This document shows, one piece after another, positions 9,057 to 16,030 of a DNA stretch of 16,030 nucleotides; positions within the stretch are counted from its first letter, which is position 1; every line of letters begins with the position of its first letter. The translations under genes were made by a program, and so were the position numbers. The notes beneath the pieces were generated by a model. The model worked only from the letters and a program-made list of their open reading frames with translations, was not told the DNA's origin and did not search any database. The stretch is taken from positions 1 to 16,030 of the forward strand of contig JAFZTG010000090.1 of the NCBI GenBank assembly GCA_017618935.1, in the 5' to 3' direction. The DNA is from Bacteroidales bacterium (GTDB lineage Bacteria; Bacteroidota; Bacteroidia; Bacteroidales; UBA1715).

Positions 9057-10295
9057 CTATCGTAATTTTAATGTTACCAATGTAAGTGCAGCCAACATAA
9101 GGGCAATCAACCAGAAACGGGCTACAATCTTAGATTCTGGAATACCTTTTTTCTGATAATGGTGATGTAGCGGAGCCATTAAGAAGAATCGCTTACCCTC
9201 GCCGAATTTCTTCTTCGTCTTCTTGAAATATGACACCTGAATAATCACCGACAAACTTTCTGCCAAGAAGATTCCGCACAAAATCGGAAGCAATAGTTCC
9301 TTACGGATAAGCACGGCAAACACGCCGATGATTCCACCCAACATCAAACTACCCGTATCGCCCATAAATACTTGAGCAGGGAACGAGTTGTACCACAAGA
9401 AACCAATGGTTGCACCCAAGAAGGCACTTGCATATACCACCAATTCGCCCGAATACGGAATATACATAATATTCAAGTAGTTAGAGTAAATCACGTTACC
9501 CGACAAATATGCCAGAATACCCAGCACCGCCCCCACGATTGCCGTGGTTCCCGTGGCGAGTCCGTCCAATCCGTCGGTGAGATTCACTCCGTTGGAAACT
9601 GCCGTCGTGATAAAAATCACAACCAAGACAAAGATTATCCAACCAACCCAAACGGCGTTGTCGCCAAGAAAACCTACAACAGACTTGTAGTCAAATTCGT
9701 GATTCTTCACAAATGGAATCGTCGTCTTTGTTGATTTTTCGCCATACAATTCCACACGAGTATGTTCAATCTGTTCTTGACTATATTGTTGTTGCGTGTT
9801 CTGAATCACATTGGATTTTTGCACCACAACCACGTCGTCGTTGAAATACAATGTTAAAGCAACTGCAAAACCACATACCACCTGACCGACAATCTTGTAT
9901 CGTCCGGGCATTCCTTCCTTGTTTTTCTTGAACACCTTGATATAATCGTCCAAGAATCCAAGCAAGCAGAACCATACCGTTGTGAACAACATGAGAAGAA
10001 TGTACACATTCGTAAGATTTGCAAACAAAAGCGTCGCTATCATAATAGAAAGGAAGATAAGGATACCACCCATTGTTGGAGTGCCTTTCTTCTGCATCTG
10101 TCCTTCCAAACCAAGATTACGGATAATCTCGCCGATTTGCTTTTTCTGCAAGAATTCAATCACCTTTTTACCAAAGAAGATAGAAATCAGCAATGCCGTG
10201 ATGAACGCAAAACCTGCACGGAACGACAAGTATTGAAATACTCCCGCGCCAGGAAAATTGAACTGTTCTAAATAGTCGAATAAATGGTATAGCAT
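9057..10295 (-). CDS. mraY: Phospho-N-acetylmuramoyl-pentapeptide-transferase MraY
   Basis: MraY moves phospho-MurNAc-pentapeptide from UDP to undecaprenyl phosphate, giving lipid I in the inner membrane. The 412 residues form about ten membrane helices. Visible signatures are KKGTPTMGG (69-77), LDDYIK with Asp116/Asp117 (115-120), [10 protein letters not shown] with Asp241/Asp244 (238-247), GDTGSL (312-317), and the histidine motif PLHHHYQ (375-381). The protein is about 50 residues longer than E. coli MraY (360). The extra length is a Gln-rich polar stretch (about 152-205, including [10 protein letters not shown]) between membrane helices, an insertion that I recall as common in Bacteroidota MraY. 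The ATG is one base past the murE stop. No murF lies between murE and mraY, as it would in E. coli. Confidence 0.97.
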   Translation of the reverse strand: MLYHLFDYLEQFNFPGAGVFQYLSFRAGFAFITALLISIFFGKKVIEFLQKKQIGEIIRNLGLEGQMQKKGTPTMGGILIFLSIMIATLLFANLTNVYILLMLFTTVWFCLLGFLDDYIKVFKKNKEGMPGRYKIVGQVVCGFAVALTLYFNDDVVVVQKSNVIQNTQQQYSQEQIEHTRVELYGEKSTKTTIPFVKNHEFDYKSVVGFLGDNAVWVGWIIFVLVVIFITTAVSNGVNLTDGLDGLATGTTAIVGAVLGILAYLSGNVIYSNYLNIMYIPYSGELVVYASAFLGATIGFLWYNSFPAQVFMGDTGSLMLGGIIGVFAVLIRKELLLPILCGIFLAESLSVIIQVSYFKKTKKKFGEGKRFFLMAPLHHHYQKKGIPESKIVARFWLIALMLAALTLVTLKLR

Positions 10296-10296
10296 A

Positions 10297-11763
10297 TTAC
10301 TTTATTTTAAAAATTTCCTTAACAATTTCTCTATCATCAAAATGGTGTTTCACACCTTGAATTTCTTGGTACATTTCGTGACCTTTGCCTGCAATCAGAA
10401 TCACGTCGCCTTGCTGTGCAAGCATTACTGCCGTGTGAATTGCCTGTTTTCTGTCCAGAATCGTCAGCACGTTTTGGGCATATTCAGGTTCTATTCCCGC
10501 ATACATCTGTTCTGCTATGTCGGCAGCATTCTCGTTACGAGGATTGTCGGCGGTAAGAATCAACTGATTGCTTAGACGAGCACAGATTTTTCCCATAATC
10601 GGACGTTTGGTCTTGTCACGATTTCCGCCCGCACCAACCACAGTAATAATCTTATTTGTTTTCGGACAAAGTGCCTGCAACGTCGTAAGAATATTTTCCA
10701 ACGCATCGGGCGTGTGAGCATAATCAACAACAGCCGTCACGCCTTTATCGCTCTTGAAGAACTCTATACGACCAGCAACGGGAGTTAGTGTGCTTATGAT
10801 TTGCAAAACCTGCTGTTTGTCTTGTCCGAGCAACATTGCAGCCGAATACACAGCAAGCAAGTTGTAGGCATTGAAATATCCTATGAAACGGGCAACAACC
10901 TCAACACCGTCAAATTTCAGCAACATTCCGTCGAAATGCTGCTCCAACACGCGGCATTTGAAATCGCTCATACTTTTCAACGAATATGAACTCTTGTGCG
11001 CCCTGGTATTTTGCAACATAACCTGTCCGTTGCGGTCATCGTCGTTAGTCAAGGCAAATGCCGTCGAAGGCAAGTCGTCGAAGAACGATTTTTTCACGCG
11101 CACATATTCGGCGAATGTCTTATGATAATCCAAATGATCTTGCGTGATATTGGTAAAAATACCACCGGCAAATTTCACTCCCGCCGTACGATGTTGGTGA
11201 ATTGCGTGGGAACTCACTTCCATAAAGCAGTAAGAACAACCTGCCTGCTGCATCTTATAGAACAAGTCATACATTTGCACCATATCGGGCGTAGTATGGT
11301 CGGCAGCGAACTCTTTGTCGCCTACATAATTCACCACGGTGGAAAGCAAGCCACACGTGTTGCCAAGTCTTGTAAACAAACGATAAAGCAATGTTGCCGT
11401 TGTCGTTTTTCCGTTCGTTCCCGTAACACCTACGACCTTCATCGCATCGAAGTCAATTCCGTAGAATGCACGAAGCATTTCGCCACAAGCAATCACCGAA
11501 TTTTCCACCTGAACGTAGGTTACGTTCGGATTTTTCACTTCGGGCAATTCCTCACAGACAACAACCGAGGCACCTTGTTTCTCAGCCGAAGGAATAAATT
11601 TGTGTCCATCGACTGCAACGCCACGAACAGCGACAAATGCCATACCTTCGCCAATTTTCCGAGAATCGGTGTCAATTGCCGTAATCGACTTGTTTACATC
11701 GCCAACAACCTGAATTGTGGCAATGTGACTTATAATAGTATGTAAATCAGAATTTTTCATCAT
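10297..11763 (-). CDS. murE: UDP-MurNAc-L-Ala-D-Glu--meso-diaminopimelate ligase MurE
   Basis: MurE adds the third residue of the stem peptide. The 488 residues show the ATP loop [11 protein letters not shown] (112-122), a probable carbamylated lysine in YVRVK (220-224), [11 protein letters not shown] (346-356), [12 protein letters not shown] (377-388), and DNPR (406-409). DNPR is the signature that selects meso-diaminopimelate over lysine in characterised MurE enzymes, so this cell wall should be of the meso-DAP type. Two ATG codons stand in tandem (11763-11758). The first overlaps the PBP stop by four bases (ATGA), and the second overlaps it by one base (TGATG). Either could start the protein, and they differ by one methionine. 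The stop is one base before mraY. Confidence 0.96.
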   Translation of the reverse strand: MMKNSDLHTIISHIATIQVVGDVNKSITAIDTDSRKIGEGMAFVAVRGVAVDGHKFIPSAEKQGASVVVCEELPEVKNPNVTYVQVENSVIACGEMLRAFYGIDFDAMKVVGVTGTNGKTTTATLLYRLFTRLGNTCGLLSTVVNYVGDKEFAADHTTPDMVQMYDLFYKMQQAGCSYCFMEVSSHAIHQHRTAGVKFAGGIFTNITQDHLDYHKTFAEYVRVKKSFFDDLPSTAFALTNDDDRNGQVMLQNTRAHKSSYSLKSMSDFKCRVLEQHFDGMLLKFDGVEVVARFIGYFNAYNLLAVYSAAMLLGQDKQQVLQIISTLTPVAGRIEFFKSDKGVTAVVDYAHTPDALENILTTLQALCPKTNKIITVVGAGGNRDKTKRPIMGKICARLSNQLILTADNPRNENAADIAEQMYAGIEPEYAQNVLTILDRKQAIHTAVMLAQQGDVILIAGKGHEMYQEIQGVKHHFDDREIVKEIFKIK

Positions 11764-13874
11764 TCAAACTCCATTACAATTAAATCATTCGGTTTATATG
11801 CACTGCCTGCAACTATCGACTGCCGTTTCAGTTTTCCCAATCCGTGACATTCAACAAGTATATTCAGACTATCGGCTAAGTACAACACATCGCGCATTCC
11901 CATTCCACGAAAATCAGGCACAAGAACCTTGTCAACCTTGAGATCCTTCATCGTCACCTTATCTTGTGCAAAATCATTCTTAACCCATTGAGAATGAGCA
12001 TCAGCATAATCAATATCGATAGTATTGAAGATACTCTTGAAATCGTCTCTATATCCATTTGCCATCATTGGCACGTATGCCACCGAAGCAGTATCGACAA
12101 GCGTCTTTGCCAGAAGAGCCTCGTCCATGAAGAAAATTCTGTCGGCTATTTTCTTGAACGCACCCACGGCACTATATTCACCAGCTTCTTTTGCCTGAAT
12201 AACCACTATGCAAGAATACTTCGGATTGTCGGCAGGGAAAAATCCGCAGAACGAGCCGCGCCATTTACCTTTATTATAATGACCTTTCTCAAACGTTTGG
12301 GCGGTACCCGTCTTCCCCGCTATCTTATAATACTTACTTGCATATTTCTTTGCCGTTCCTATTTCCACAACTGCTTCCAGAATATCGTGCGACTTACGCA
12401 AGGTTTCTTTCGAGCAGATTGACGAACGAGTAACACGAGGAGTGTATTTCTTCACAATCTTTGCGTCCTTACGAATTTCCTTCACATAATGAGGAGCCAC
12501 AACCTTGCCGTTGTTTGCCACTGCGTTGTAGAAATTCAGAATCTGCAACGGTGTCAACTCTATTTCGTAGCCATACGACATCTGCAACAGCGTAGTACCA
12601 TTCCAACGTTCGTCGCCCGTAGTCATACTTGGGTCTTTTACCTTTGGCGGCAGTTCTCCTTGCAAGTCAACGCCGCTTTTTTGGTCAAGTCCCATTGACT
12701 TCAGTCGTTCTATATATTCCCACTCGCCTTTCTGACCACGTTTTTCATAGTGCTCGTTGATAATTTTGCTAATACCCACGTTCGACGATTGGGCAAAAAC
12801 CTCGCGGACGGGAATCTTATGAAAGCCGTCGCCACGCGTCTTGCGCACCCAGTCGGTCACCGTAAGTTGGTCGTTCTTATAAGAAACAACGCCGTCACCC
12901 GTATCAATCGTATCGGTAAGTTTCACATAATTGTCTTCAAAAGCTACCATCAAAGCCGACAATTTGATGGTAGAGCCAGGGTCGCAACGGCCTTTGACCG
13001 CATAATTATAATTCTCGTAGAAATTCGAGTCGGCAGGATCTTCATTTCGTGACAAGTTCGTAGTAGATAGAATTTCGCCACTTTTCACGTCCATTACGAT
13101 TGCACACCCCCATTCCGCATCGTATTTTTTCAGCACATTCATAAGTTCTTCGTGCGTAATGGTCTGTATGTCGGCATCGATGGTGGTCACTATATCACAA
13201 CCGTCACCTTCTTCGCCGTTGCCACCGAGAGCGATATTATTCTGCTTGAGTTCGGGATCGCCGAACAAGTATTTGTCATAGGCACGTTCAATGCCGTTTC
13301 GGCCGTGGTCGTCCTGAAACGAGCCGATAACTCTCGTAGCCATACCACCATAAGGATATACACGATTATTTATCGTATTGACGGTGAAACCACCACGATA
13401 CGCACCGTTGCAAAGAATTGGCAATTTCTTCAAGGCCTGCAACGTGTTGTAGTCAACATTCTTTTCGTGCAGTTTCAACATCTTGCCATTGTTTTTCGCA
13501 TCAAGCAGTTTTTTGTAGAAATACTGTTTGTCGTGCCCAGGTTCGGCAAACACGCGAGCCAATCCGGCAGCAAGAGATTCAAGACTATCGTTTAGGATAC
13601 TCGGATTTTTCTTGAAGAAATCGATTCTCGAATCAAAATACACCTCGTATTCTGGCACCGAGCACGCAAGCACACGACCGTTTCTGTCCAAAATGTCGCC
13701 ACGTTTGGGAATGACTTTTACGACCGATTGGGGTGGCGATGGTTGTACCTCCATCTGGATTTTCGCAACACGCCAGACAAGTGCACCAATGAATATCAGC
13801 ACTCCAACGAGTACTGCAATGTATCTGAGATAGATACTTTTTATTATTTGTGCATCTGTCTTATTTTCTGCCAT
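11760..13874 (-). CDS. ftsI: Septal class B penicillin-binding protein (FtsI/PBP3-type) with C-terminal PASTA domain
   Basis: This is the D,D-transpeptidase that cross-links septal peptidoglycan with FtsW. The 704-residue protein has a short cytoplasmic N-terminus, one membrane helix (about 16-36), and the PBP dimerisation domain starting with PKRGDILDRNGRVLA (56-70). The transpeptidase domain has all three active-site motifs: SxxK as STIK (nucleophile Ser301, Lys304), SxN as SSN (363-365), and KTGT (521-524). A spacer of about 70 residues leads to a single PASTA domain (about 649-703, opening VLVPDFRGM). PASTA on the septal PBP is usual in Bacteroidota and absent from E. coli FtsI. The ATG lies 14 nt inside ftsL. 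The N-terminus begins MAENK, like that of FtsL. Confidence 0.96.
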   Translation of the reverse strand: MAENKTDAQIIKSIYLRYIAVLVGVLIFIGALVWRVAKIQMEVQPSPPQSVVKVIPKRGDILDRNGRVLACSVPEYEVYFDSRIDFFKKNPSILNDSLESLAAGLARVFAEPGHDKQYFYKKLLDAKNNGKMLKLHEKNVDYNTLQALKKLPILCNGAYRGGFTVNTINNRVYPYGGMATRVIGSFQDDHGRNGIERAYDKYLFGDPELKQNNIALGGNGEEGDGCDIVTTIDADIQTITHEELMNVLKKYDAEWGCAIVMDVKSGEILSTTNLSRNEDPADSNFYENYNYAVKGRCDPGSTIKLSALMVAFEDNYVKLTDTIDTGDGVVSYKNDQLTVTDWVRKTRGDGFHKIPVREVFAQSSNVGISKIINEHYEKRGQKGEWEYIERLKSMGLDQKSGVDLQGELPPKVKDPSMTTGDERWNGTTLLQMSYGYEIELTPLQILNFYNAVANNGKVVAPHYVKEIRKDAKIVKKYTPRVTRSSICSKETLRKSHDILEAVVEIGTAKKYASKYYKIAGKTGTAQTFEKGHYNKGKWRGSFCGFFPADNPKYSCIVVIQAKEAGEYSAVGAFKKIADRIFFMDEALLAKTLVDTASVAYVPMMANGYRDDFKSIFNTIDIDYADAHSQWVKNDFAQDKVTMKDLKVDKVLVPDFRGMGMRDVLYLADSLNILVECHGLGKLKRQSIVAGSAYKPNDLIVMEFE

Positions 13875-14208
13875 CAGTCGATATTGTAAATGCCGGAGTT
13901 TTCGGTTCCTCCAGATCCAATTGTTTTTCTTTTATTATTTCCTGAATACTTCCGTATTTCGTCATTTTAATCTGTTGTTGCTTGGTTGCCACAAATTCCG
14001 CACGCAATTCCTTCACCTCCTTGTCCAAGCGTTTGTTTTTCATCTCAATGCTATACATATTATAGCCGTTGGCCGTGTACAAAAGGATAATAACCACCAA
14101 CACCACAATGGTAGGGATGTACTTCCGCAGGGCTTGCGACTCCAAGAATCCGCCAGCCATAAACTGCAACACCGAATTTGCCTTTCCTACTACCTTGTTT
14201 TCAGCCAT
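13861..14208 (-). CDS. ftsL: FtsL-like bitopic division protein
   Basis: The 115-residue protein has an N-terminal cytoplasmic stretch of about 30 residues, one membrane helix (about 31-48), and then a charged heptad-like region (about 50-95, EMKNKRLDKEVKELRAEF at 55-72) likely to form a coiled coil. It ends in a short polar tail. Size, topology and position between rsmH and the septal PBP match FtsL, which in other bacteria forms a coiled coil with a DivIC/FtsB partner and activates FtsW-FtsI. Primary sequence alone would not prove this, because FtsL is poorly conserved. The Bacteroidota form is usually annotated as an FtsL-like putative cell division protein. It overlaps rsmH by 8 nt and ftsI by 14 nt. 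Confidence 0.85.
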   Translation of the reverse strand: MAENKVVGKANSVLQFMAGGFLESQALRKYIPTIVVLVVIILLYTANGYNMYSIEMKNKRLDKEVKELRAEFVATKQQQIKMTKYGSIQEIIKEKQLDLEEPKTPAFTISTDGRK

Positions 14209-15100
14209 TTTTCTCTACTATCCGTAATTTTGCACTTCGTGCCCTGTTATTTTCCTTTATTTCCTCATCGGATGGAACAATCACTTTTTTTGAAATGGCA
14301 GTGAACGGCGTTCGCACATTACCATAAAAATCCTGTTCCATCTTTCCCTCTATATTCCCCGTCTTGAAAAAATTCTTCACCAATCGGTCTTCCAACGAAT
14401 GATAGGTTATCACCACAAAGCGGCCTTTCGGTTTGAGAATTTCCAATCCTCCCTGTAAAAAATCCTTCAGCGCCTGCATCTCGTTATTTACCTCGATGCG
14501 CAACGCCTGAAAAATCTGCGACAGATATTTGCTTTCCGTCTGCGGATTGCAAAATCGCTGTCCTATCTGTTTCAATTCCTCTGTCGTGCGAATGGGAGCA
14601 ACCGAACGACGAGAGAGTATTTCCTGAGCCAACCGACGGGCATTTGCTATCTCGCCGTAGTTCTTGAACACGTCGGTCAGCTGTTGCTCGTCATATTCGT
14701 TCACCACGTTGGTCGCCGACTTCTTCACCGACCTGTCCATCCGCATATCGAGCGGACCGTCGAAACGAAACGAAAAGCCCCGTTCTGCTTCGTCAAAATG
14801 GTGCGACGACACGCCCAAATCGGCCAAAATGCCATCAACCTGCCCGACCTCGAAGAATTGCATAAAATTCTTCACGTAGGCGAAATTGTGATAGACGAAC
14901 GTAAACTGTTCCGACTGAGGAGCGTTTTGCTTTGCATCGGCATCCTGGTCAAAACCGAACAAATGACCTCCGTCTAATTTCTTGAGTATTGCGGTTGAAT
15001 GTCCCCCACCACCAAACGTGGCGTCAATATATATCCCCTTCGGATTTATATTCAGTCCTTCTATCGATTCGTTCAAAAGGACAGGAACATGATATTTCAT
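14201..15100 (-). CDS. rsmH: 16S rRNA (cytosine(1402)-N(4))-methyltransferase RsmH (MraW)
   Basis: RsmH methylates N4 of C1402 in the decoding centre of 16S rRNA using S-adenosylmethionine. The 299 residues hold the SAM-binding motif DATFGGGGHS (26-35), GFDQD (49-53), DLGVSSHHFD (94-103), the long family signature around ERGFSFRFDGPLDMRMD (106-122), QALRIEVNNE (198-207), YHSLEDR (233-239), and NNRARSAKLR (284-293) near the C-terminus. Motif order and length are those of the family. The ATG stands 6 nt after the mraZ stop. The stop overlaps the ftsL start region. The usual mraZ-rsmH pairing supports the call. Confidence 0.97.
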   Translation of the reverse strand: MKYHVPVLLNESIEGLNINPKGIYIDATFGGGGHSTAILKKLDGGHLFGFDQDADAKQNAPQSEQFTFVYHNFAYVKNFMQFFEVGQVDGILADLGVSSHHFDEAERGFSFRFDGPLDMRMDRSVKKSATNVVNEYDEQQLTDVFKNYGEIANARRLAQEILSRRSVAPIRTTEELKQIGQRFCNPQTESKYLSQIFQALRIEVNNEMQALKDFLQGGLEILKPKGRFVVITYHSLEDRLVKNFFKTGNIEGKMEQDFYGNVRTPFTAISKKVIVPSDEEIKENNRARSAKLRIVEKNG

Positions 15101-15106
15101 ATAGCT

Positions 15107-15574
15107 CTACCCATTCAAATTAAAGTCATCAGTAAAAATTTCTCCAGCAAGTTTTTCAAAATCAGATTGCGACATTTCATCTGCCTCATATCGTGACTTA
15201 TCCCAAACTTCAATAATTCCTTCAACACCGAGAAAGACAACATCCTTCGACAAACCCGCATACTCGGCCAACTGTTTCGGAACAAGCAGACGATTCATGG
15301 AATCCAACGTCAAATCGGACGTACCCTTGCTGAATTCACGCAAGAAATCGTTGTGTTTCTTGTTGAACGGATTCAGACTTTTGGACAACTGCTGTGTAAT
15401 CGTCAGCCAATTATCGATAGGATGCAACTCCAAACAATGCTTGTAGATGCTCTTTTTGAGCACAAAGCGAGCACCTTCGCTCACATTGCCCAACTGACGG
15501 AACAACTGTGACGGAAGCGGCACACGCCCTTTTGCGTCGATTTTTCCCGTATGTTCACCTACAAATGTTATCAC
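15107..15574 (-). CDS. mraZ: Transcriptional regulator MraZ (GTG start)
   Basis: MraZ is a DNA-binding protein of the AbrB-like fold that controls its own dcw operon. In E. coli it represses by binding TGGG repeats near its promoter. Starting at the GTG (15574-15572) gives 155 residues beginning (M)ITFVGEHTG, the family's usual N-terminus. The two tandem MraZ half-domains each show the conserved DxxxR: DAKGRVPLP (13-21) and DSMNRLLVP (91-99). The frame stays open up to another GTG at 15652, which would add 26 residues. That extension is lysine-rich, has no family counterpart, and is the translation of the operator repeats, so I reject it. No ATG occurs in frame between the two GTGs. A weak GGAAAA lies a few bases upstream of the chosen start. 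It is the first gene of the operon. Confidence 0.9.
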   Translation of the reverse strand: MITFVGEHTGKIDAKGRVPLPSQLFRQLGNVSEGARFVLKKSIYKHCLELHPIDNWLTITQQLSKSLNPFNKKHNDFLREFSKGTSDLTLDSMNRLLVPKQLAEYAGLSKDVVFLGVEGIIEVWDKSRYEADEMSQSDFEKLAGEIFTDDFNLNG

Positions 15575-15611
15575 ATTTTTCCATTTTGAATTCGAGTGTA
15601 AAAGTAAATAC

Positions 15612-15651
15612 AATTTTCCCACTTTCTCACACTTTTTACCATTTTTTCCCA
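15612..15651 (-). promoter_or_regulatory. MraZ operator: four direct repeats with 10-bp period
   Basis: Read on the minus strand, four units follow each other without a break: TGGGAAAAAA (15651-15642), TGGTAAAAAG (15641-15632), TGTGAGAAAG (15631-15622) and TGGGAAAATT (15621-15612). E. coli MraZ binds TGGGN boxes separated by 5 nt, that is, a 10-bp period. The Mycoplasma operator is a series of AAAGTG(T/G) boxes, and AAAGTGT and AAAGTGG both occur here. Spacing, strand and position 37 nt before the mraZ start all agree with an autoregulatory operator. The first and fourth units are exact at TGGG. The second and third each have one change. Binding itself is inferred. Confidence 0.82.
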
Positions 15652-15769
15652 CATTGTTAATAACTTTTTTGGAAGAAAAAACTCAAAAGGCAATAGTGAT
15701 AATGGTTTAAGGGATTTTTCAAAAAACGGGCGGTGCAAAACATTTTCACAATTTTTGATGTTCAAAAGA

Positions 15770-15868
15770 AGATTTCTCACCTTCGTTATGCTCTGTTCGG
15801 AATGACGAGCACACAATAGTTCATCAACACGCAAAAAGCGCGTCATTCCACACGAAACGAGGAGTCTA
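15770..15868. repeat. Inverted pair of CGTCATTCC-type intergenic repeats
   Basis: A perfect 9-bp inverted repeat, GGAATGACG (15799-15807) and CGTCATTCC (15841-15849), is flanked by further imperfect matches. The left arm begins AGATTTCTC (15770-15778) and the right arm ends GAGGAGTCT (15859-15867), which pair with two mismatches. The arms resemble the CGTCATTCCGA...GCGAGGAATCT element that recurs between genes in many bacteria and is often mistranslated as an RHSE-type peptide, as in the overlapping spurious frame here. About 33 nt separate the inner arms. No T-run follows on either strand, so it is unlikely to be an intrinsic terminator. Copy number in this genome cannot be judged from one window. 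Confidence 0.6.
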
Positions 15869-15896
15869 ATTATAAAAAGAATGGAAATTCAAGGAA

Positions 15897-16030
15897 TCAC
15901 ACTCCGAATACGGAGAATTCTTCGTCGCGTTTCATTGCGCCGCCACATTGCGGGCAACCCATGTCGGGAGTCCAGACGGTGACTGGCTCGCCACACGTTT
16001 CGCAACGTAATTGCAGTTTAGTCACATCAA
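15897..16030 (-). CDS. Zinc-ribbon protein, C-terminal 43 residues (5' end outside window)
   Basis: An open minus-strand frame enters from the right edge and ends at the TGA 15899-15897. The 43 visible residues hold two CxxC pairs, CETC and CPQC, separated by 12 residues (C-x2-C-x12-C-x2-C), in the context RCETCGEPVTVWTPDMGCPQC split across the two pairs. This is a classic zinc-ribbon layout. A short tail, AMKRDEEFSVFGV, follows. No start codon is visible, so total length and any N-terminal domain are unknown. I do not recognise the family. It could be a small free-standing zinc ribbon or the end of a larger enzyme. It lies upstream of mraZ on the same strand but is 322 bases away, so it is probably a separate unit. 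Confidence 0.7.
   Translation of the reverse strand, partial: DVTKLQLRCETCGEPVTVWTPDMGCPQCGGAMKRDEEFSVFGV

Larger units (their letters stand above)
15575..15896. other. Non-coding region upstream of mraZ
   Basis: About 320 bases separate the zinc-ribbon stop from the mraZ start. They hold the MraZ-box array (15612-15651), an A/T-rich stretch (about 15655-15780) where the operon promoter is expected, and an inverted repeat (about 15770-15868). I found no exact match to the Bacteroidota promoter pattern (TTTG, then TAnnTTTG) on the minus strand, so I do not call a promoter. The open frame across this region (minus, to 15846) has no family resemblance. Confidence 0.75.

Noticed and set aside
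10996..11745. Plus-strand 249-residue open frame opposite murE
   Set aside because: Antisense shadow with no family features. MurE is complete on the minus strand.
15571..15846. Minus-strand 91-residue frame upstream of mraZ
   Set aside because: It runs through the inverted repeat and the operator in another frame, gives an RHSEQS-type peptide typical of mistranslated intergenic repeats, and overlaps the mraZ start.
15799..15849. Hairpin GGAATGACG/CGTCATTCC as an intrinsic terminator of the zinc-ribbon gene
   Set aside because: The inner loop is about 33 nt and no T-run follows on either strand, so a repeat element explains it better.
1..16030. CRISPR arrays, tRNA or rRNA genes, insertion sequences, phage or defence genes
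   Set aside because: None seen. The window is filled by core division and cell wall genes, with no transposase, integrase or spaced repeat array.

Overview
The window is a nearly complete division and cell wall (dcw) cluster from a member of the Bacteroidota, most likely Bacteroidales. Several traits point there: the gene order mraZ-rsmH-ftsL-ftsI-murE-mraY-murD-ftsW-murG-murC-ftsQ-ftsA-ftsZ without murF or ddl; a class B PBP of about 700 residues ending in one PASTA domain; a MraY with an extra loop; an FtsZ with an internal PAYLRR motif and a tail ending in NVD; and A-rich leaders with few clear Shine-Dalgarno sites. The genus cannot be told from the sequence.

Layout, left to right. Bases 1-384 (+) are the 3' end of rsgA, a ribosome-assembly GTPase, cut by the window edge. 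A hairpin with a T-run on the minus strand (395-423) ends the dcw operon. From 454 to 15574 thirteen genes lie head to tail on the minus strand, so transcription runs from mraZ on the right to ftsZ on the left. Junctions between neighbours range from a 17-nt overlap to a 36-nt gap, which implies one polycistronic unit with translational coupling. About 320 bases upstream of mraZ are non-coding. They hold four direct 10-bp repeats that match the known MraZ operator pattern, and an inverted pair of CGTCATTCC-type repeats. The right edge (15897-16030, minus) is the C-terminal end of a small zinc-ribbon protein.

How the genes work together. MurE, MurD and MurC build the UDP-MurNAc-peptide. MraY and MurG make lipid I and lipid II on the inner membrane. 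FtsW polymerises lipid II into glycan strands and the class B PBP cross-links them at the septum. FtsL and FtsQ are the membrane scaffold that regulates this pair. FtsA anchors FtsZ filaments to the membrane. MraZ is the autoregulator and RsmH methylates 16S rRNA. MurF and Ddl, needed to add D-Ala-D-Ala, must be encoded elsewhere.

This is core, conserved biology and I do not see a novel system. The most useful observations are the MraZ-box array, the corrected GTG start of mraZ that it implies, the near-identical starts of ftsL and ftsI that carry the upstream stop codons, and the zinc-ribbon fragment at the right edge.
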